NCBI GenBank assembly: GCA_027625915.1
Contig: JANTQA010000012.1
Location: 3,131,001 to 3,195,000, forward strand
DNA: 64,000 nt
From: Anaeramoeba flamelloides
Lineage: Eukaryota; Metamonada; Anaeramoebidae
Direction of reading: 5' to 3'
Below are positions 48,988 through 60,526 of the stretch, in pieces. The translations under genes and the position numbers were made by a program. The notes under the pieces are model-generated. The model made no database searches. It had not been told where the DNA came from and was given only the letters and a program-made list of their open reading frames with translations. The stretch's first letter is position 1, and each line of letters opens with the position of its first letter.

Positions 48988-51630
48988 ATTGAATGAACTG
49001 ATTCAAAGCCAATTGACATGCTTTATGAATCGACAAGTAAAAAAAAAAAAAAATAATAATAATAATCTTTGTTATTCATCAATAAATTTAAGGAATTAAA
49101 ACACAGTATTATCAATTTTATTTATTTTTTTTTTTTTTAATCCTAATTCCTGAAAAAAGAACATTTTCTCGAAATTAACAATCTTTATTTCAATTGAAAT
49201 AAGATCTTCACAAAAATTAGTTTTATTTGATTTATTTATTGTTGGTTTTTCTATTAAAAAATACCTAATTTTTTTTTCGTACTAAATTATAAACATTATG
49301 TTTTAATAAGAGATTATAGAACCATATTAATTCAGAATTGATCAGATTTATCAAAAACATACGTAAATTAAATAACAAAACCATTTAAAGATTTACTTAT
49401 AATAAATTACAAATATTTATTCAACATCAGAGATCATTCAACAATTCGAAAAAATACAATTATTAGATTTTAAAAATATTTTAATTTTTTAAATTTATGG
49501 ATTCTTAAAAGTTGTTATCAAATTAAGTAAGATCGAGAACAAAAGCCACCTTTAGGAATATATTGGTCAAAATTTTGTAGTGTTATATACCTTAAATCTT
49601 GAGATTAAAAAAAAAAGTAAAGCTTTGACTCTTAGAATGGCTTTTTTTTTTTTGATAATCTTTCAGGGGTTTAATATAGTTTTCTAATTATAAAAACTGA
49701 AAATAAGGGAGTATATTTTTTCATTTGGGTTGTTTAGTTTTTTTCTAAACACCTGCTATTATTTCAATAGATTAAAATTTGAAAACTTTGGTATTTATTC
49801 AAAAGTAAAAACTCTTTTTTTTTTTGTTAAAAGCCGAAAATATCTGGTTTTTTTATTTTTTTATTCTGAAAAAATAGGAAGTTTATTTACTCATATGCAT
49901 CGAGTACTTACAGTTAAAAATATTTCTTTGAAATGGAAAAATAAAATATCGTAATTTTTATGAGTGCCTAATAACTATAAAAAACTAACCAACAAATGAA
50001 GTACCATCTATTTAATATAATCAACAATCAAAAACTAGAACATTTTTAGAAAAAGGCACTAAAGAACAATAAAAAATTTCCAATTAGAATGGTTAGAATG
50101 AATAATTTTGAAAACAACTGGATTGGGTTTTATAGGGTCGATCTTTGGCGCTTTTTGAGATCTCTAAGATTTTTTTTTCTTTTTTTTTCATTTTTCATAT
50201 GAGTTATTTTTTAATATCAAGATGATAATAAAATCCTTACTTTATCCAATATACAGAGTTACAATATAACCATATATTAGATTAAATAGAATTAAATTGA
50301 TTTTATAGACAAGGAAAACAATTTGTTTTAAATTGAAGAAATTTAACCCTTTGGGAATGTAAAAAAAGAAAATTTTTTTTTTTTTAAATTTTGATTTTTT
50401 GAAATTGAGAATTCTTTTATATTTTTTTTTTTTGTGATTGATTTTTTGTGAAATATTCGGTTTTTTTATTGCTAATTGAATTTTATACCTGAAGTTCCTA
50501 AGATTTTTTTGTTGTTATTTGTATTAGTTTATCAAAAGAAGGGGAATTCCACAATACTCTTTATGGTTTCAGGTCACTTCATGAGTATAGTGCAAATCCG
50601 CAGTAAATTACTATATCTTAAAAATAAAATCAATAAAAAACAATAAAATTGAAATTATTGAAGAAAACCTATGATATATCACCCAACTTTGCATACAGGT
50701 TAAAAAAATCTATTTCCAAAATTAAAAAAAACAGGCAAAATTTATTATGAACTCAAATATTTACACATCAATGAGGTCCATTTATCACTAGTGAATTATA
50801 TGTATTTAAAGGTTTTGAATGGATATCTGAAATAAAATTGATTTTGAAATTTTATGAATTAAAAACATCTTTTCATATTTATGCATATTTTTACTTTTTT
50901 TATTTTCAATTATTAATTGATAGGTTATTGAAATCAATTTTTCAGATTTTACTTTTTTCTATTTTTTATTATTACCTAATTCATTTGTAATTTTTTTTTT
51001 ATTGCAAAATCGATAGTCGCTTCATGAAAACACATTTTAAATATGTTAAAGATAAGGTAAAAATGATTGCCGATAAATCATAATATTTTCAATTGAAATT
51101 ATATTTAGATTTTTGATTGAAAATCAAAATGAACATTGTTATTAATTTTTTTTTAATCAGTTTCTAAGAATTTGTTTTTTTCAATTTTGAAGAAAATTTA
51201 CTGCTTTCTAGGTTTTAGATCTGGCAATTTTTGATAATTTCTGATATGTATTATTAATTTTATTTCTTATTTGGTACTTCAATATTCAATTGAAAAAAAA
51301 AAAAAAAAATTGAGATGTTAAAATAATAATGTGTATATTAGACTGAAAAGGGGTTTATATTTTTTTCAAATTATTTCGACAATGGTTCTTTAAATATCCA
51401 AAATTGTTATTAATTATTTAATGATTCTTAATAATAATCTAATTTTTTGTTATTGTGGTATTATATAAATAAAAGATATTTATTACTGATCTCAATTTGA
51501 TATGAGATGATTTAAATTGTGAAAATTCTTATAGTTCTTTTTATTTATTTTATCCAAAAAAACATTTAAAGATGAGATTGAATCTTTGCTAAATTTATAA
51601 TCGAAGGGAAATTTAGAAGGGTATTTTTTT
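48988..51630. other. Intergenic, nothing recognised
   Basis: AT-rich spacer with long T and A runs. The frame at 49730-49954 is anonymous. Confidence 0.4.
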
Positions 51631-51826
51631 ATAGCCACTTCCAGTTTAAGACGCAAACTTCAACAAAAATTAAGGAACAATAACAATCTCAAATTAAGGC
51701 TCAAAATTCAAATTCTAATAAACTAATTTGTAAAAAAAAAATTCCAAATTTTGTGCCTTAATTTAAGATTTTTTGGTGCATCAAATTCGGTTGAAAATTT
51801 CTGTTTTAAATCTGAAAATGAATGTA
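51631..51826. repeat. 0.2-kb near-palindromic element, copy 2
   Basis: Left arm GCCACTTCCAGTTTAAGACG then CAAACTTCAACAAAAATTAAGG; right arm TTGTGCCTTAATTTAAGATT, then AAATTCGGTTGAAAATTTCT. Same family as 23482-23682, with more mismatches between the arms. Confidence 0.7.
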
Positions 51827-54174
51827 TAAAAAATCATTTGTGTGATTGTATATCGTTAATTTATTATTGAAATTGCCCCTGCATTGTTTTGGATAAAATA
51901 TAGTGATTTTTTTTTTTTTTTGAAATATTTTGATAAAAATATTCTGAGATATCTATAATATGTCAAATTAAATCTTTATTAATTTCTTGCTTAATTTTAT
52001 TTAAATGGTTTATCAATCATAAAGATACAAAAGAGAAATATCAAATAAATTTTAAAAGAAAATTAGAATATTTTTGGAAATATATATTTGAATTTATCAG
52101 TACTAATAGGGTTTGCCTTTAAAATAGCAAAATATACAGCAACCTACTTTTTTGAAAATTCTATTTATCAACAATAAATACGGAAAAGGTAGTTAAAATT
52201 TTTTCCTATTATTTATTCAAATACAAGTAATAATAAACCAAATGTACAAAGCGTTTGGTAAATGAGATTCTATTCAAAATGTCAAAGGGGGTAAATTCAA
52301 TCATTGGAAGGGTTGTTGGCGACTTCAATCAAAGAAAAAACAAAAAGAATTTCGACTAAAAAAAATTATGAGAATATCACAATTACTTTCGAAGCAATAT
52401 TTCGATTTCAAAGAGACAATGGAACACTCAAGTAATTTAATATACAAAAACTCATAGAAACGTGATCTTCAAAAGTTTGAGTTGTTGATTGAGGGTGTTT
52501 GAAATGATAGACATTTTTTTTTGTTCGAAAATTGTCAATATTTTACTTTTTCATCATCACGTTTCTTAATAATTTGTCTGATGTTTTGGTATCCAAAAAT
52601 TACTTTTGAATTTTACATAAAAAAAATATAACAAAAAAAGATTTTTTGATCAAAATTGGAGAATATTTCAAGTTATATCCTTTCCAATTTAACTGGTAAG
52701 GTGTCAAGTGTCTTAAATACAAATTTGTAAATAAGAAAAGAAGTTCTTAATGGTTATCCTTAAAAAAAAGTAATAATTTAAAATTCAATAATTTTTTGTA
52801 AGAGCTTTTTTAGAACCTTTGAAAAGTACAGTTCTAATATCGTTTACCCCCAATTATGACTTACTTATTTTCTAGAGAAATCTACATTGACCATAATTCC
52901 TGAAAAGCAAAATGTATAAATCACTATTTGAGAGATATTTATTATATGACAAATACTTTTGAGTGGTCATAAAATAACCTCTGAACAAAGAATTATATTA
53001 TGAACAAAATTGTAGTCATGTAATTTTAACAATTAAGAAATCAAAATATTTCAATTCAGCTCCAAAAATATTTCAACAGTTCTTAGTTAATTACAAACCA
53101 AAGATCTTCAAAAGACCAATTCGACAACAAATTTTTGTTTTTTGATTGAATAAATAAGCTTCACATTCTTTAAACTGTAGAGAAAATTGTTCTTTCGTTT
53201 TTACTTGAATTTGAAATTCCTATGAGGTAGATTTTTGTCTGAAAATTATTCTTTCTATTTTCCAATTACAAAATATTTAGTTTTATTGAGGCTGTTTAGT
53301 TTAATCATAAAGCGAACAATAAAAAATCAACCAACACATAAACAGTGATCCTAAATTATTTTCTATTCCTTCTCCAAAGTTTCTTGAAAGAAAAAAAAGG
53401 AAGATGAAGTAAAAATTTTTTCCGACTTAAAATCCTGATACAAGAAATTTGAAAACGTCAATTCACCGAATTTACAATCATGGGTCTTTTTTTGAATTTA
53501 TTCGTTTTTTTAGTAAGAATCACAATGGCTATTTTGATCAGGAAGATTTACTGTATTTTCAAATTTTTTTTGTTTTAACGTTTTAAATTCCACTTAAGAA
53601 TATTTCAGGTGGAAATAATGAGGTGAAACGAATTCAAGGCTAAAATAGGTGAGAAACCCAATTATCTTTTTGCTTTTAGAACTGTAAAGAGAAAAATCAC
53701 CACAACTGTTTATAATTTGCAAAAAATAAATATTTTCCCAAATTATATATTTGACTATTTTTTGAATAAGTGGTTTCTTTCAAAGAAAATATAGTCTTTG
53801 CATAAAGATAAAACGTGACTCGACAATTTTTTTTTCTTTTTTCTTTCTAAAAATTCAATTTTGGTCCATCAAACGCAAATTCTGTAAAAAGAAAATGAAG
53901 TCACTACCCAAAACTGTGTTTCAAAATCAATAACTTTTTCGAATTAAAAGATTTGTTCCGAATGTTAGAAAATAAACTCAAAATTCTTGAGAGTAATGTT
54001 GTTAAAAAAACCAAAGTTTGGAAATTCAACCAAAAAATCACAATTAAGAACAAACAGTTTGAGAGTAAAAAATTATTTGAAAAGAAAATAATTTCAAATG
54101 GGGGTAAATCATTTTATTTTTCCAAACAAAAAATAATTATTTCTCGAATAAAAATTTAGATAAAACAAATTCAA
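51827..54174. other. Intergenic, repeat fragments
   Basis: No gene. A fragment resembling the foldback at 25394 lies near 52120-52250. A right-end fragment of the TTTAAGGGATTAGCG family (ACCCCCAATTATGACTTACT, then AATCTACATTGACCATAATT) lies near 52800-52910. The 53953-54159 frame directly upstream of the methyltransferase is Lys/Ile/Phe-rich and probably not coding. Confidence 0.4.
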
Positions 54175-55221
54175 ATGACTGAAGAAAAGCAAAAGCAAGA
54201 AAAACAAGTAAAAATCGTGAAAGACTATTATAGCAGTCTTGCAACAGAAATTGAAAAGCCAAACGAAGAAAAGCGAAAAGAAATCGCCAAGCATTTCTAT
54301 GGAGAAAAAGATTCCGAGCTTCTTGAGGAGGAATCCAATTTGTGTGTCTCTTGCGGAAACCCAACTGCCGATATCTACTGGCGCGAGGGGCTAACAATTC
54401 TTGACTTGGGGTGTGGCTCTGGTATCGATCTCTTTTTATCCTCAAAGAAAATCGGTGAAAAGGGTACTGTCATTGGACTTGACATGTCTGAAGATATGCT
54501 CAACAGAACAAGAAAGATCATGGAAAAAAAAGGGATTACCAACATCAAATTACTCCATGGAAGAATTGAAAAGATCCCCTTGGAGGACAACGTATGCGAT
54601 TATGTAATCAGTAACTGCGTTTTGAACCTTGTGCCAGACAAATCACAGGCCTTTGCCGAAATCTTTAGGGTCTTAAAGCCTGGCGGGATCCTGTCCGCTT
54701 CTGATATCGTCTTAAAGAAAACACTTCCTCAGGAAATCAAAGAAGACTCCATCAGCTATGTAGGTTGCATTGGAGGTGCAATTATGCCTGAACAATACCA
54801 AGAAAAACTTGAAAACGTAGGATTCACAAGTGTCGTGATCGAAGATGTGAATAAAGATTTAAATATGCACAAGTGGATGATGAACTCCTCTTGTTGTGGT
54901 AAAAAGAACGAAACAGAAAAATCCTGCTGTAGCAACAAGAAAGAAACAGAAACCAAATGTTCTTGCGAGACGGAGAAACAAACAGAAACAAAAAAATCCT
55001 GCTGTAGCAATGAACAGGAAACAAAAAAATCTTGCTGTAGCAACAAGAAAGTAACAGAAACAAAATGTTCTTGCGAGACGGAGAAACAAACAGAAACGAA
55101 AAAGTCGTGCTGTAGCAATGAAACCCAAGAAGAAAGTGAAAAAAGAAAAAAATTATTGGAATACGATCTTAATGACTACGCCTGTAGCTCAAAAATTTTA
55201 GCAAAAAAACCAAGAAAATAA
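54175..55221 (+). CDS. Arsenite S-adenosylmethionine methyltransferase (ArsM/AS3MT) with Cys-repeat tail
   Basis: The enzyme methylates As(III) using S-adenosylmethionine, in the cytosol. Single exon, 348 residues. The SAM-binding motif LDLGCGSG is at 77-84. All three catalytic cysteines of the family are present: C60 in CVSCGNP, C148 in ISNCVLNLVPDK and C198 in YVGCIGGAI. The CGNP form and the missing N-terminal animal cysteine make it closer to the bacterial ArsM type. Residues 239-320 form a tail unlike AS3MT of animals: repeated CC and CSC groups (14 cysteines) spaced by Lys/Glu/Thr-rich linkers. They include a 36-residue unit duplicated in frame (the DNA TGTTCTTGCGAGAC recurs 108 bases apart, at 54958 and 55066). 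This resembles a metallothionein-like As(III) or metal trap. Lack of introns and richer composition would fit lateral acquisition, but other genes here are also intronless. Confidence 0.95.
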   Translation: MTEEKQKQEKQVKIVKDYYSSLATEIEKPNEEKRKEIAKHFYGEKDSELLEEESNLCVSCGNPTADIYWREGLTILDLGCGSGIDLFLSSKKIGEKGTVIGLDMSEDMLNRTRKIMEKKGITNIKLLHGRIEKIPLEDNVCDYVISNCVLNLVPDKSQAFAEIFRVLKPGGILSASDIVLKKTLPQEIKEDSISYVGCIGGAIMPEQYQEKLENVGFTSVVIEDVNKDLNMHKWMMNSSCCGKKNETEKSCCSNKKETETKCSCETEKQTETKKSCCSNEQETKKSCCSNKKVTETKCSCETEKQTETKKSCCSNETQEESEKRKKLLEYDLNDYACSSKILAKKPRK

Positions 55222-55954
55222 TTCACAAGATTTGTATTTTTTTTTATTCCTGCCTTTTAATTTTTTTGAACTTTAATATTTGAAAAGTTTTTTAACTTTG
55301 AAAAAGAATTAAATAAATAAAAATAACACAGCTTCAAATGAGTTTTATTGTTTTTGTTCTTTCCCTTGCTTGTAATTTGAACAATACCGAGAAATTCAAA
55401 TAAATGTTTGAAAAATTTTTGACCTTTGCTTTTAAGAAATTTTTTTTACAATAGCTTTGATAAAGCATTTGATTGATTTAAATGCCAAGTAACTTTATAA
55501 AATTAGTTTAGCTTTCAAATTCTTTCTTTGTCAAGAACTGTATAAAAAGTCGAAGATATGAGATTTACAAAAATGGATATTTTACTTATGGAAACAAGCA
55601 AATTTTTCAAATTTTGAGTGCCACCATTTATGTGGAACTTAATGATTCAAATCATTTCTTGAAATAAATATATAGGCATTTTAATAAATACAGAAGTGGA
55701 ATATATCAATGTATATAAAATATTTTCATACCAACTAAAAAATACAAATTCAAAATATTTAAAAAATTGATCTTAGAAAAAATTAAATAAAAATAATTTA
55801 TTTCTTGATCTTATCTATAACATTTGAAACAATTACTTTTTCTATATTTGATTTTGTTTTTAATTCTTCAGGAAATACTTTTGTTTGTATAATTGTTGAG
55901 AAACAAATTACTTTTTATTTCTAAAGAATTTTCAAAATTAATTTAAAAAACCTA
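55222..55954. other. Intergenic, 3' region of the methyltransferase
   Basis: Contains AATAAATAAAAATAA about 90 bases after the stop, which could serve for polyadenylation. Nothing else is recognised. Confidence 0.35.
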
Positions 55955-57190
55955 TTTTCATTTTATTCATCTAATTCTATTTTGGGTTTATAAAATAGAA
56001 TACATATTGAACCGCTAATCAGAATAAAGTTTTGTTGGTCAATTTTTTTTGATTTTATAATGATTTTTTTTCGATTAAATTTAGAACAAAAAAATAATAT
56101 TGAATATTTATTAAAATATTTTCTCAATTTTAATTTAACTATTGGGAGAAAAATTTTTGAGACAAAAAAATACTTGGACACCATTTTTAATTGCGAACAT
56201 TAGTAAAATTGAAAATCAAATCCTATTGATAACAAGGCGAATTTTATATAAATCCAGGTTTAGGTGTGTTGCAAGTTCATTAATCTGTAGTGTGTGCAGA
56301 ATACTCATTTGAATGGTTGATAATTAAAGTAGATCATGCCATTTTAACAAAAATCAAAGTTTTAGTAAAGTTTACTATCAATTCTGAAAATGGTAATTTT
56401 TAAACATAACTTTAGATTATAAGAAAAAAGGTTTTGAAAAAATAGAATTACATTAATCGTTATTCTAATAAGTATATTATTGTTATTTTCTTTAGTTATA
56501 CACAAAAGATAGAAATTAAAAATCATTTTCAGTAATGTTCAAAATTAAAATTGCTGCCCAACTATTTTTCTCGGTCCAAAATTTTTCTCTCATCAGTAAT
56601 TTTGGATTTGATATTTTATAAATGTTTTTAGATTCCGGGAATTACAACCAATTTACTTTAATTTTTGAAATAATATCCTTTATTTTGGTTTTGTAAGATA
56701 AAAATATTTGAAAAAAGAATTTTGAAAGCAAATATGTGAAAAAAATCGTTTGTAAAAAACTAATTAATAGTAATGGGGAAAGAAATTCAAAGTTATAATT
56801 GTTTGGATTCATCCAATTTAAGAAGATATAGAAAAAAATCTTCCAAAATAAGCTTTTATCATTTTTTTTTTTTCATTCTTGTTTTCAACAAGTTTATTCA
56901 AATATGTGAACTTTATAGTTTTTGGTCTTCTATTAGAAAATATTTGTTTCAAATACACACCTTTTTGGGTCTATCTTTTTGGTTTATTCTTTGATTAATT
57001 TCAATCATTCTAATATACCCTATAACTAGATACAAAAATCTAATTTAATAATACTCAAAAATTTATTAAAAAAAAAATGTTAAAAAATTTAAGATTCGAC
57101 TCTGAATTACTTTTGTTCTTTTCACAAATAGAGTTGTGAATCATCTTTGGTTTCAACGTTTCAAAATCTAGTGATCAAAAAATATTTTTA
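55955..57190. repeat. Long dispersed repeat, copy 2 of 2
   Basis: Colinear with 109-905 in the same orientation, as described for that copy. An additional stretch of about 450 bases lies at roughly 56180-56640. The plus-strand frame at 56773-56994 falls inside the repeat. It is not preserved in copy 1 and so is unlikely to be a gene. Confidence 0.6.
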
Positions 57191-57862
57191 TACAGTAAGG
57201 TCTCATTATTAATTTTTTTCAAAATTGTAAAATGTACTTACTTCTCAAAGGGGGTAGCTACGGAAAAGGAAATTTTTTCACTTTTTTGCAATTTTGAAGA
57301 GGATCAGAAAATAAAATTTTTTACTTTGGTTGTACTTTATTGATTTTAATTATTTAAAGTACTTCATCCATTAGATTTTTTAAAATTTTTTTTGAGGTTT
57401 CAAATAAATTTCCACAATAGAATTTTGAGTTGAATTGCTTAAAATAGTGTTTCAAATGTTAAATAACTTATCTTTTACTCTCATCTCAATATTATATTGA
57501 GACATTTAATTTTTTCATTTTTTTTTTCATCATTTTTGATGTTTTTTACTAGAGACAACAAAAACAATTAGAAATATTTTTTGATTAGTGACATTTAGGA
57601 TTAATGAATATTGTTTAAAATGAACAACAACATTACAATAGAGAAAAAAAAAAAAAAAAAACATGGATGAGACTTTAATAGCTAGAAGGATTCCAAAAAA
57701 TTAAGATTATCCAAAACATTACATGTTAGGATTATAAATAGTTGGATTTAGTGGAATTGAAGAAGTGAATATGATTATATTTTATCAAAATTTAAACGAC
57801 ATATTAGATAGAAATTTTATTCTAAAAATCTAAAATTGATTCTACCAAAAAAAAAAATCTAA
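57191..57862. other. Intergenic, nothing seen
   Basis: AT-rich spacer with an A run near 57643-57661. Confidence 0.4.
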
Positions 57863-58386
57863 ATCCCATTCCATAAATTTGGACACATCTAAAATCAAAA
57901 AATAGGAAAACAAAAACTCAATTTATTATATTTTACCAAACCCAATATAAAACCACATTCAAAGTAACCTGGTATTAATGTTTTTTATAAGTAATCAGTT
58001 TCATCCAAATAAAAGAAAACAATATATAACAAAAAAACCAAACAAGTTCTGTCAAAAATAAGAAAACGAATTGAACAAAAAAAGTATTCCTAAATTTTTT
58101 ATAATTTCACTATCATTTGTTGAATGGTCAAATGATAAGATAACATGAACCAATTGTATGTGATTTTTCAATTCCAGAAACTCAACACTAACATTATATC
58201 AACCATCAAATAGAAATCCCAGATCTAACGAAACAAATTTCGTAATTATAAAAAAAAAGAAAACAAAACAAAAAAAGACAAAAAATGTAAAAGTTTGTTA
58301 AATTAAAATAATTTCCAAATTGAATGTCAAATATGGTATTGCTCTTTTTTCAACTATTTAAAATATGCCAAAATTTTGGAATTAAG
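57863..58386. repeat. Tc1/mariner-like MITE, copy 1
   Basis: Opens CCCATTCCATAAATTTGGAC then ACATC and closes AAAATTTTGGAATTAAG, imperfect inverses. The interior is colinear with 62349-62875: CCAATTTATTATATTTT, AGTAACCTGGTATTAATGTT, TCCAAATAAAAGAAA, and CATGAACCAATTGTATGTGA. There is no ORF. Confidence 0.7.
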
Positions 58387-58936
58387 TTTATTTAAATAAA
58401 ATAAAAAAAAAAAAATCAAAACTATTTTAAAAAAACTATTCTCTCTTTTTTTTATTGTTTAATATTACGAAAAAAAAAATATCAAATAATTTTTTAAAAT
58501 CAATTTTTAGAGAATCTACGATCACACTCCACTAAAATAAAAGACTCTTATACCACCCATTTCAAATTTTTATTGTGTATTATGGTATAGTTACTCCCTT
58601 AAAATTACATTAATTTATTTAGGGAATTTATGACTAAATGGTAAAATATTTTTTCTTTATTTTCCTATTTAACCATTACTAATGTTTTCCAGATTAATAA
58701 ATTGGAATAGTCTCACCATTTATTTATTTGTCCCACCTCGACCCTCAGATTGATACAGGTATTTTTGGAAGAAGCCCAAATAAAATGAAAATTTCAATAT
58801 TAAAAAAAGGTAATCTGTGGGATTTTTACCCCGTTCGAATTTCAAACAAAGTATTTTCTTTTGAATACTTTTTTTTTAAATTACTTCTTCATTTCAGTTC
58901 AAAAAATTTTACAACCCTTTTAATATGGATAAAAAT
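58387..58936. other. Intergenic, nothing recognised
   Basis: AT-rich spacer. The plus-strand frame at 58728-58976 runs into the adjacent palindromic element and is not supported as a gene. Confidence 0.4.
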
Positions 58937-59139
58937 AAAGTCAGTTCCACTTTTAATACACAAAAGATTTCAATGAAAATTAAGGCAAAGAAAAATTCTA
59001 AATTAAGGCACAAAATTCAAATTTTAAAAAAAAATGATTTGTAAAAAAAAATCTAAATAATGTGCTGTAATTTGAGATTTTTATTGTGCCTTAATTTTCA
59101 TTCAAAGTTTGTGTTTAAATTTGAAACTGGCTGTATTAT
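58937..59139. repeat. 0.2-kb near-palindromic element, copy 3
   Basis: Left arm AAGTCAGTTCCACTTTTAAT, then AATTAAGGCACAAAATTCAA. Right arm GTGCTGTAATTTGAGATTTT, then TGTTTAAATTTGAAACTGGC. Same family as 23482-23682. Confidence 0.72.
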
Positions 59140-59818
59140 ATTCGAAATTAAACAAAATCCAATAAAGAAGAAATTTTATTCTTATTGACGGTTGAATAAA
59201 AAAAGAACTGTAAAAATATTGTTGAATTTTGTATACAATTCAAAACTATGAGAAGAAGTAGAATAACAGTAAGAAAACCAATGTATAACCAATTTTAATA
59301 ATTAATGAAAATGTGATTTTGCTAATCATGTTCAATCACTAGAGAGTACACTTCAAGTGGATCAGGGTTCTATAAAATAATTTGTACAGAAACAGCAATA
59401 TTATCCAACTAAATTTACTTTAAATTTGTAAATGTTTTCTTTGGTATTTTGACTATTTTTTAATCAGGGAAAGGTGTTTATTAAAATTCCTCAATATTAT
59501 GAAATATTTAACTTTTTTTTTTTTTTATTGTAATTTAAGGGAGGAGTTTAGAATTCGCCCTGTTTACCGGAATTCTTAAACTTGAATTTAGAAATCGTAT
59601 AAAAGATTCAAACATAGTTCTATTATCTACTAAAGCTAATAAAGATATTGAATCTTGTTTATTAATAATTTTAAAAATATTATTCTTATTTATAATAAGT
59701 GAAAAATTATTATTTTCTAATTCAGAAATCCAAATTTTCTATTATTTTCATGGACTGGGCGGTTGTTAGATTTTCTTGAGTTTTCTGTTTATTGAAAAAA
59801 TCTAATAGATTTTGGTTA
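59140..59818. other. Intergenic, nothing seen
   Basis: AT-rich spacer leading into the palindrome at 59819. Confidence 0.4.
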
Positions 59819-59893
59819 GGCTTTTTTTACTTTTCGAAATAAACGGAAAATTTATTATAATTTTCGGTTTATTTCTAAAAGTAAAAAAAAACC
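59819..59893. repeat. Short palindrome abutting a minisatellite
   Basis: Two inverse arms of about 34 bases: GGCTTTTTTTACTTTTCGAA then ATAAACGGAAAATT, and AATTTTCGGTTTATTTCTAA then AAGTAAAAAAAAACC. They are separated by about 6 bases with only a few mismatches. It could extrude as a cruciform. It touches the 41-base tandem array that follows. Confidence 0.8.
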
Positions 59894-60013
59894 TAGAACA
59901 CTTCACAAATAAAATAGAAAACCTCAAATAAACCGAGAACACTTCACAAATAAAATTGAAAACCTCAAAAAAACATAGAACACTTGACAAATAAAACAGA
60001 AAACCTCAAGAAA
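59891..60013. repeat. Minisatellite, three units of 41 bases
   Basis: Units start at 59891, 59932 and 59973, each reading ACC/ACA-(T/G)AGAACACTT(C/G)ACAAATAAAA-type sequence and ending AAAACCTCAA. A fourth, broken unit begins at 60014. 41 is not a multiple of three, so the array is not a coding repeat. Confidence 0.9.
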
Positions 60014-60526
60014 ACCTAGGTACTTGACAGCACTCTATGGCACTTGACGACAGGGTCACAGAGAAAATAATCCAAATCTTCAATGATATCTATATCTTTA
60101 TTGATTTTACACAATTGACAAAATATTGAACTATTTTGACTTTCCTTGAATTAATATTCTTATTAATCATTTTATTAGTTAATGTATTGTATTTAAACAC
60201 CTAAACAGTATACAATAGAATTAGAACTTCAGATGTTATAAAAATATTGTCGAATTTATTTTTCCACCTTGGGTACAAAATTATTTTTTCCTTGCCAATC
60301 ATAAATAGCAAGATCTCTAATTATATCACTAAAAAATATCTAAAATAATAATAAAAGTATTATTAAAATTAATCAAAGTTTACAAATAAAAATATTAACA
60401 ACTTAAACTTGGACGAAATCAATCTCAAAACAAAAATTGATTATTGTAATAATCACAAAAAGGATTTTTTGTTTAGGAAGTGTTTATTTTTTCGTTTCAA
60501 TCATTTTTCGATTTTTTGATTTAAAA
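60014..60526. other. Upstream region of the receptor gene
   Basis: A slightly GC-richer patch at 60020-60060 (GCACTCTATGGCACTTGACG) is followed by AT-rich sequence. The receptor's frame is open upstream of the chosen ATG back to about 60437 but without another ATG. Confidence 0.35.

Noticed and set aside
54756-55128. Cys/Phe/Leu-rich minus-strand ORFs opposite the methyltransferase tail
   Set aside because: Antisense shadows of the repeated CC/CSC coding units; no conserved features.
59891-60013. CRISPR-like array
   Set aside because: Units are directly contiguous 41-base tandem copies without spacers, in a eukaryotic context.
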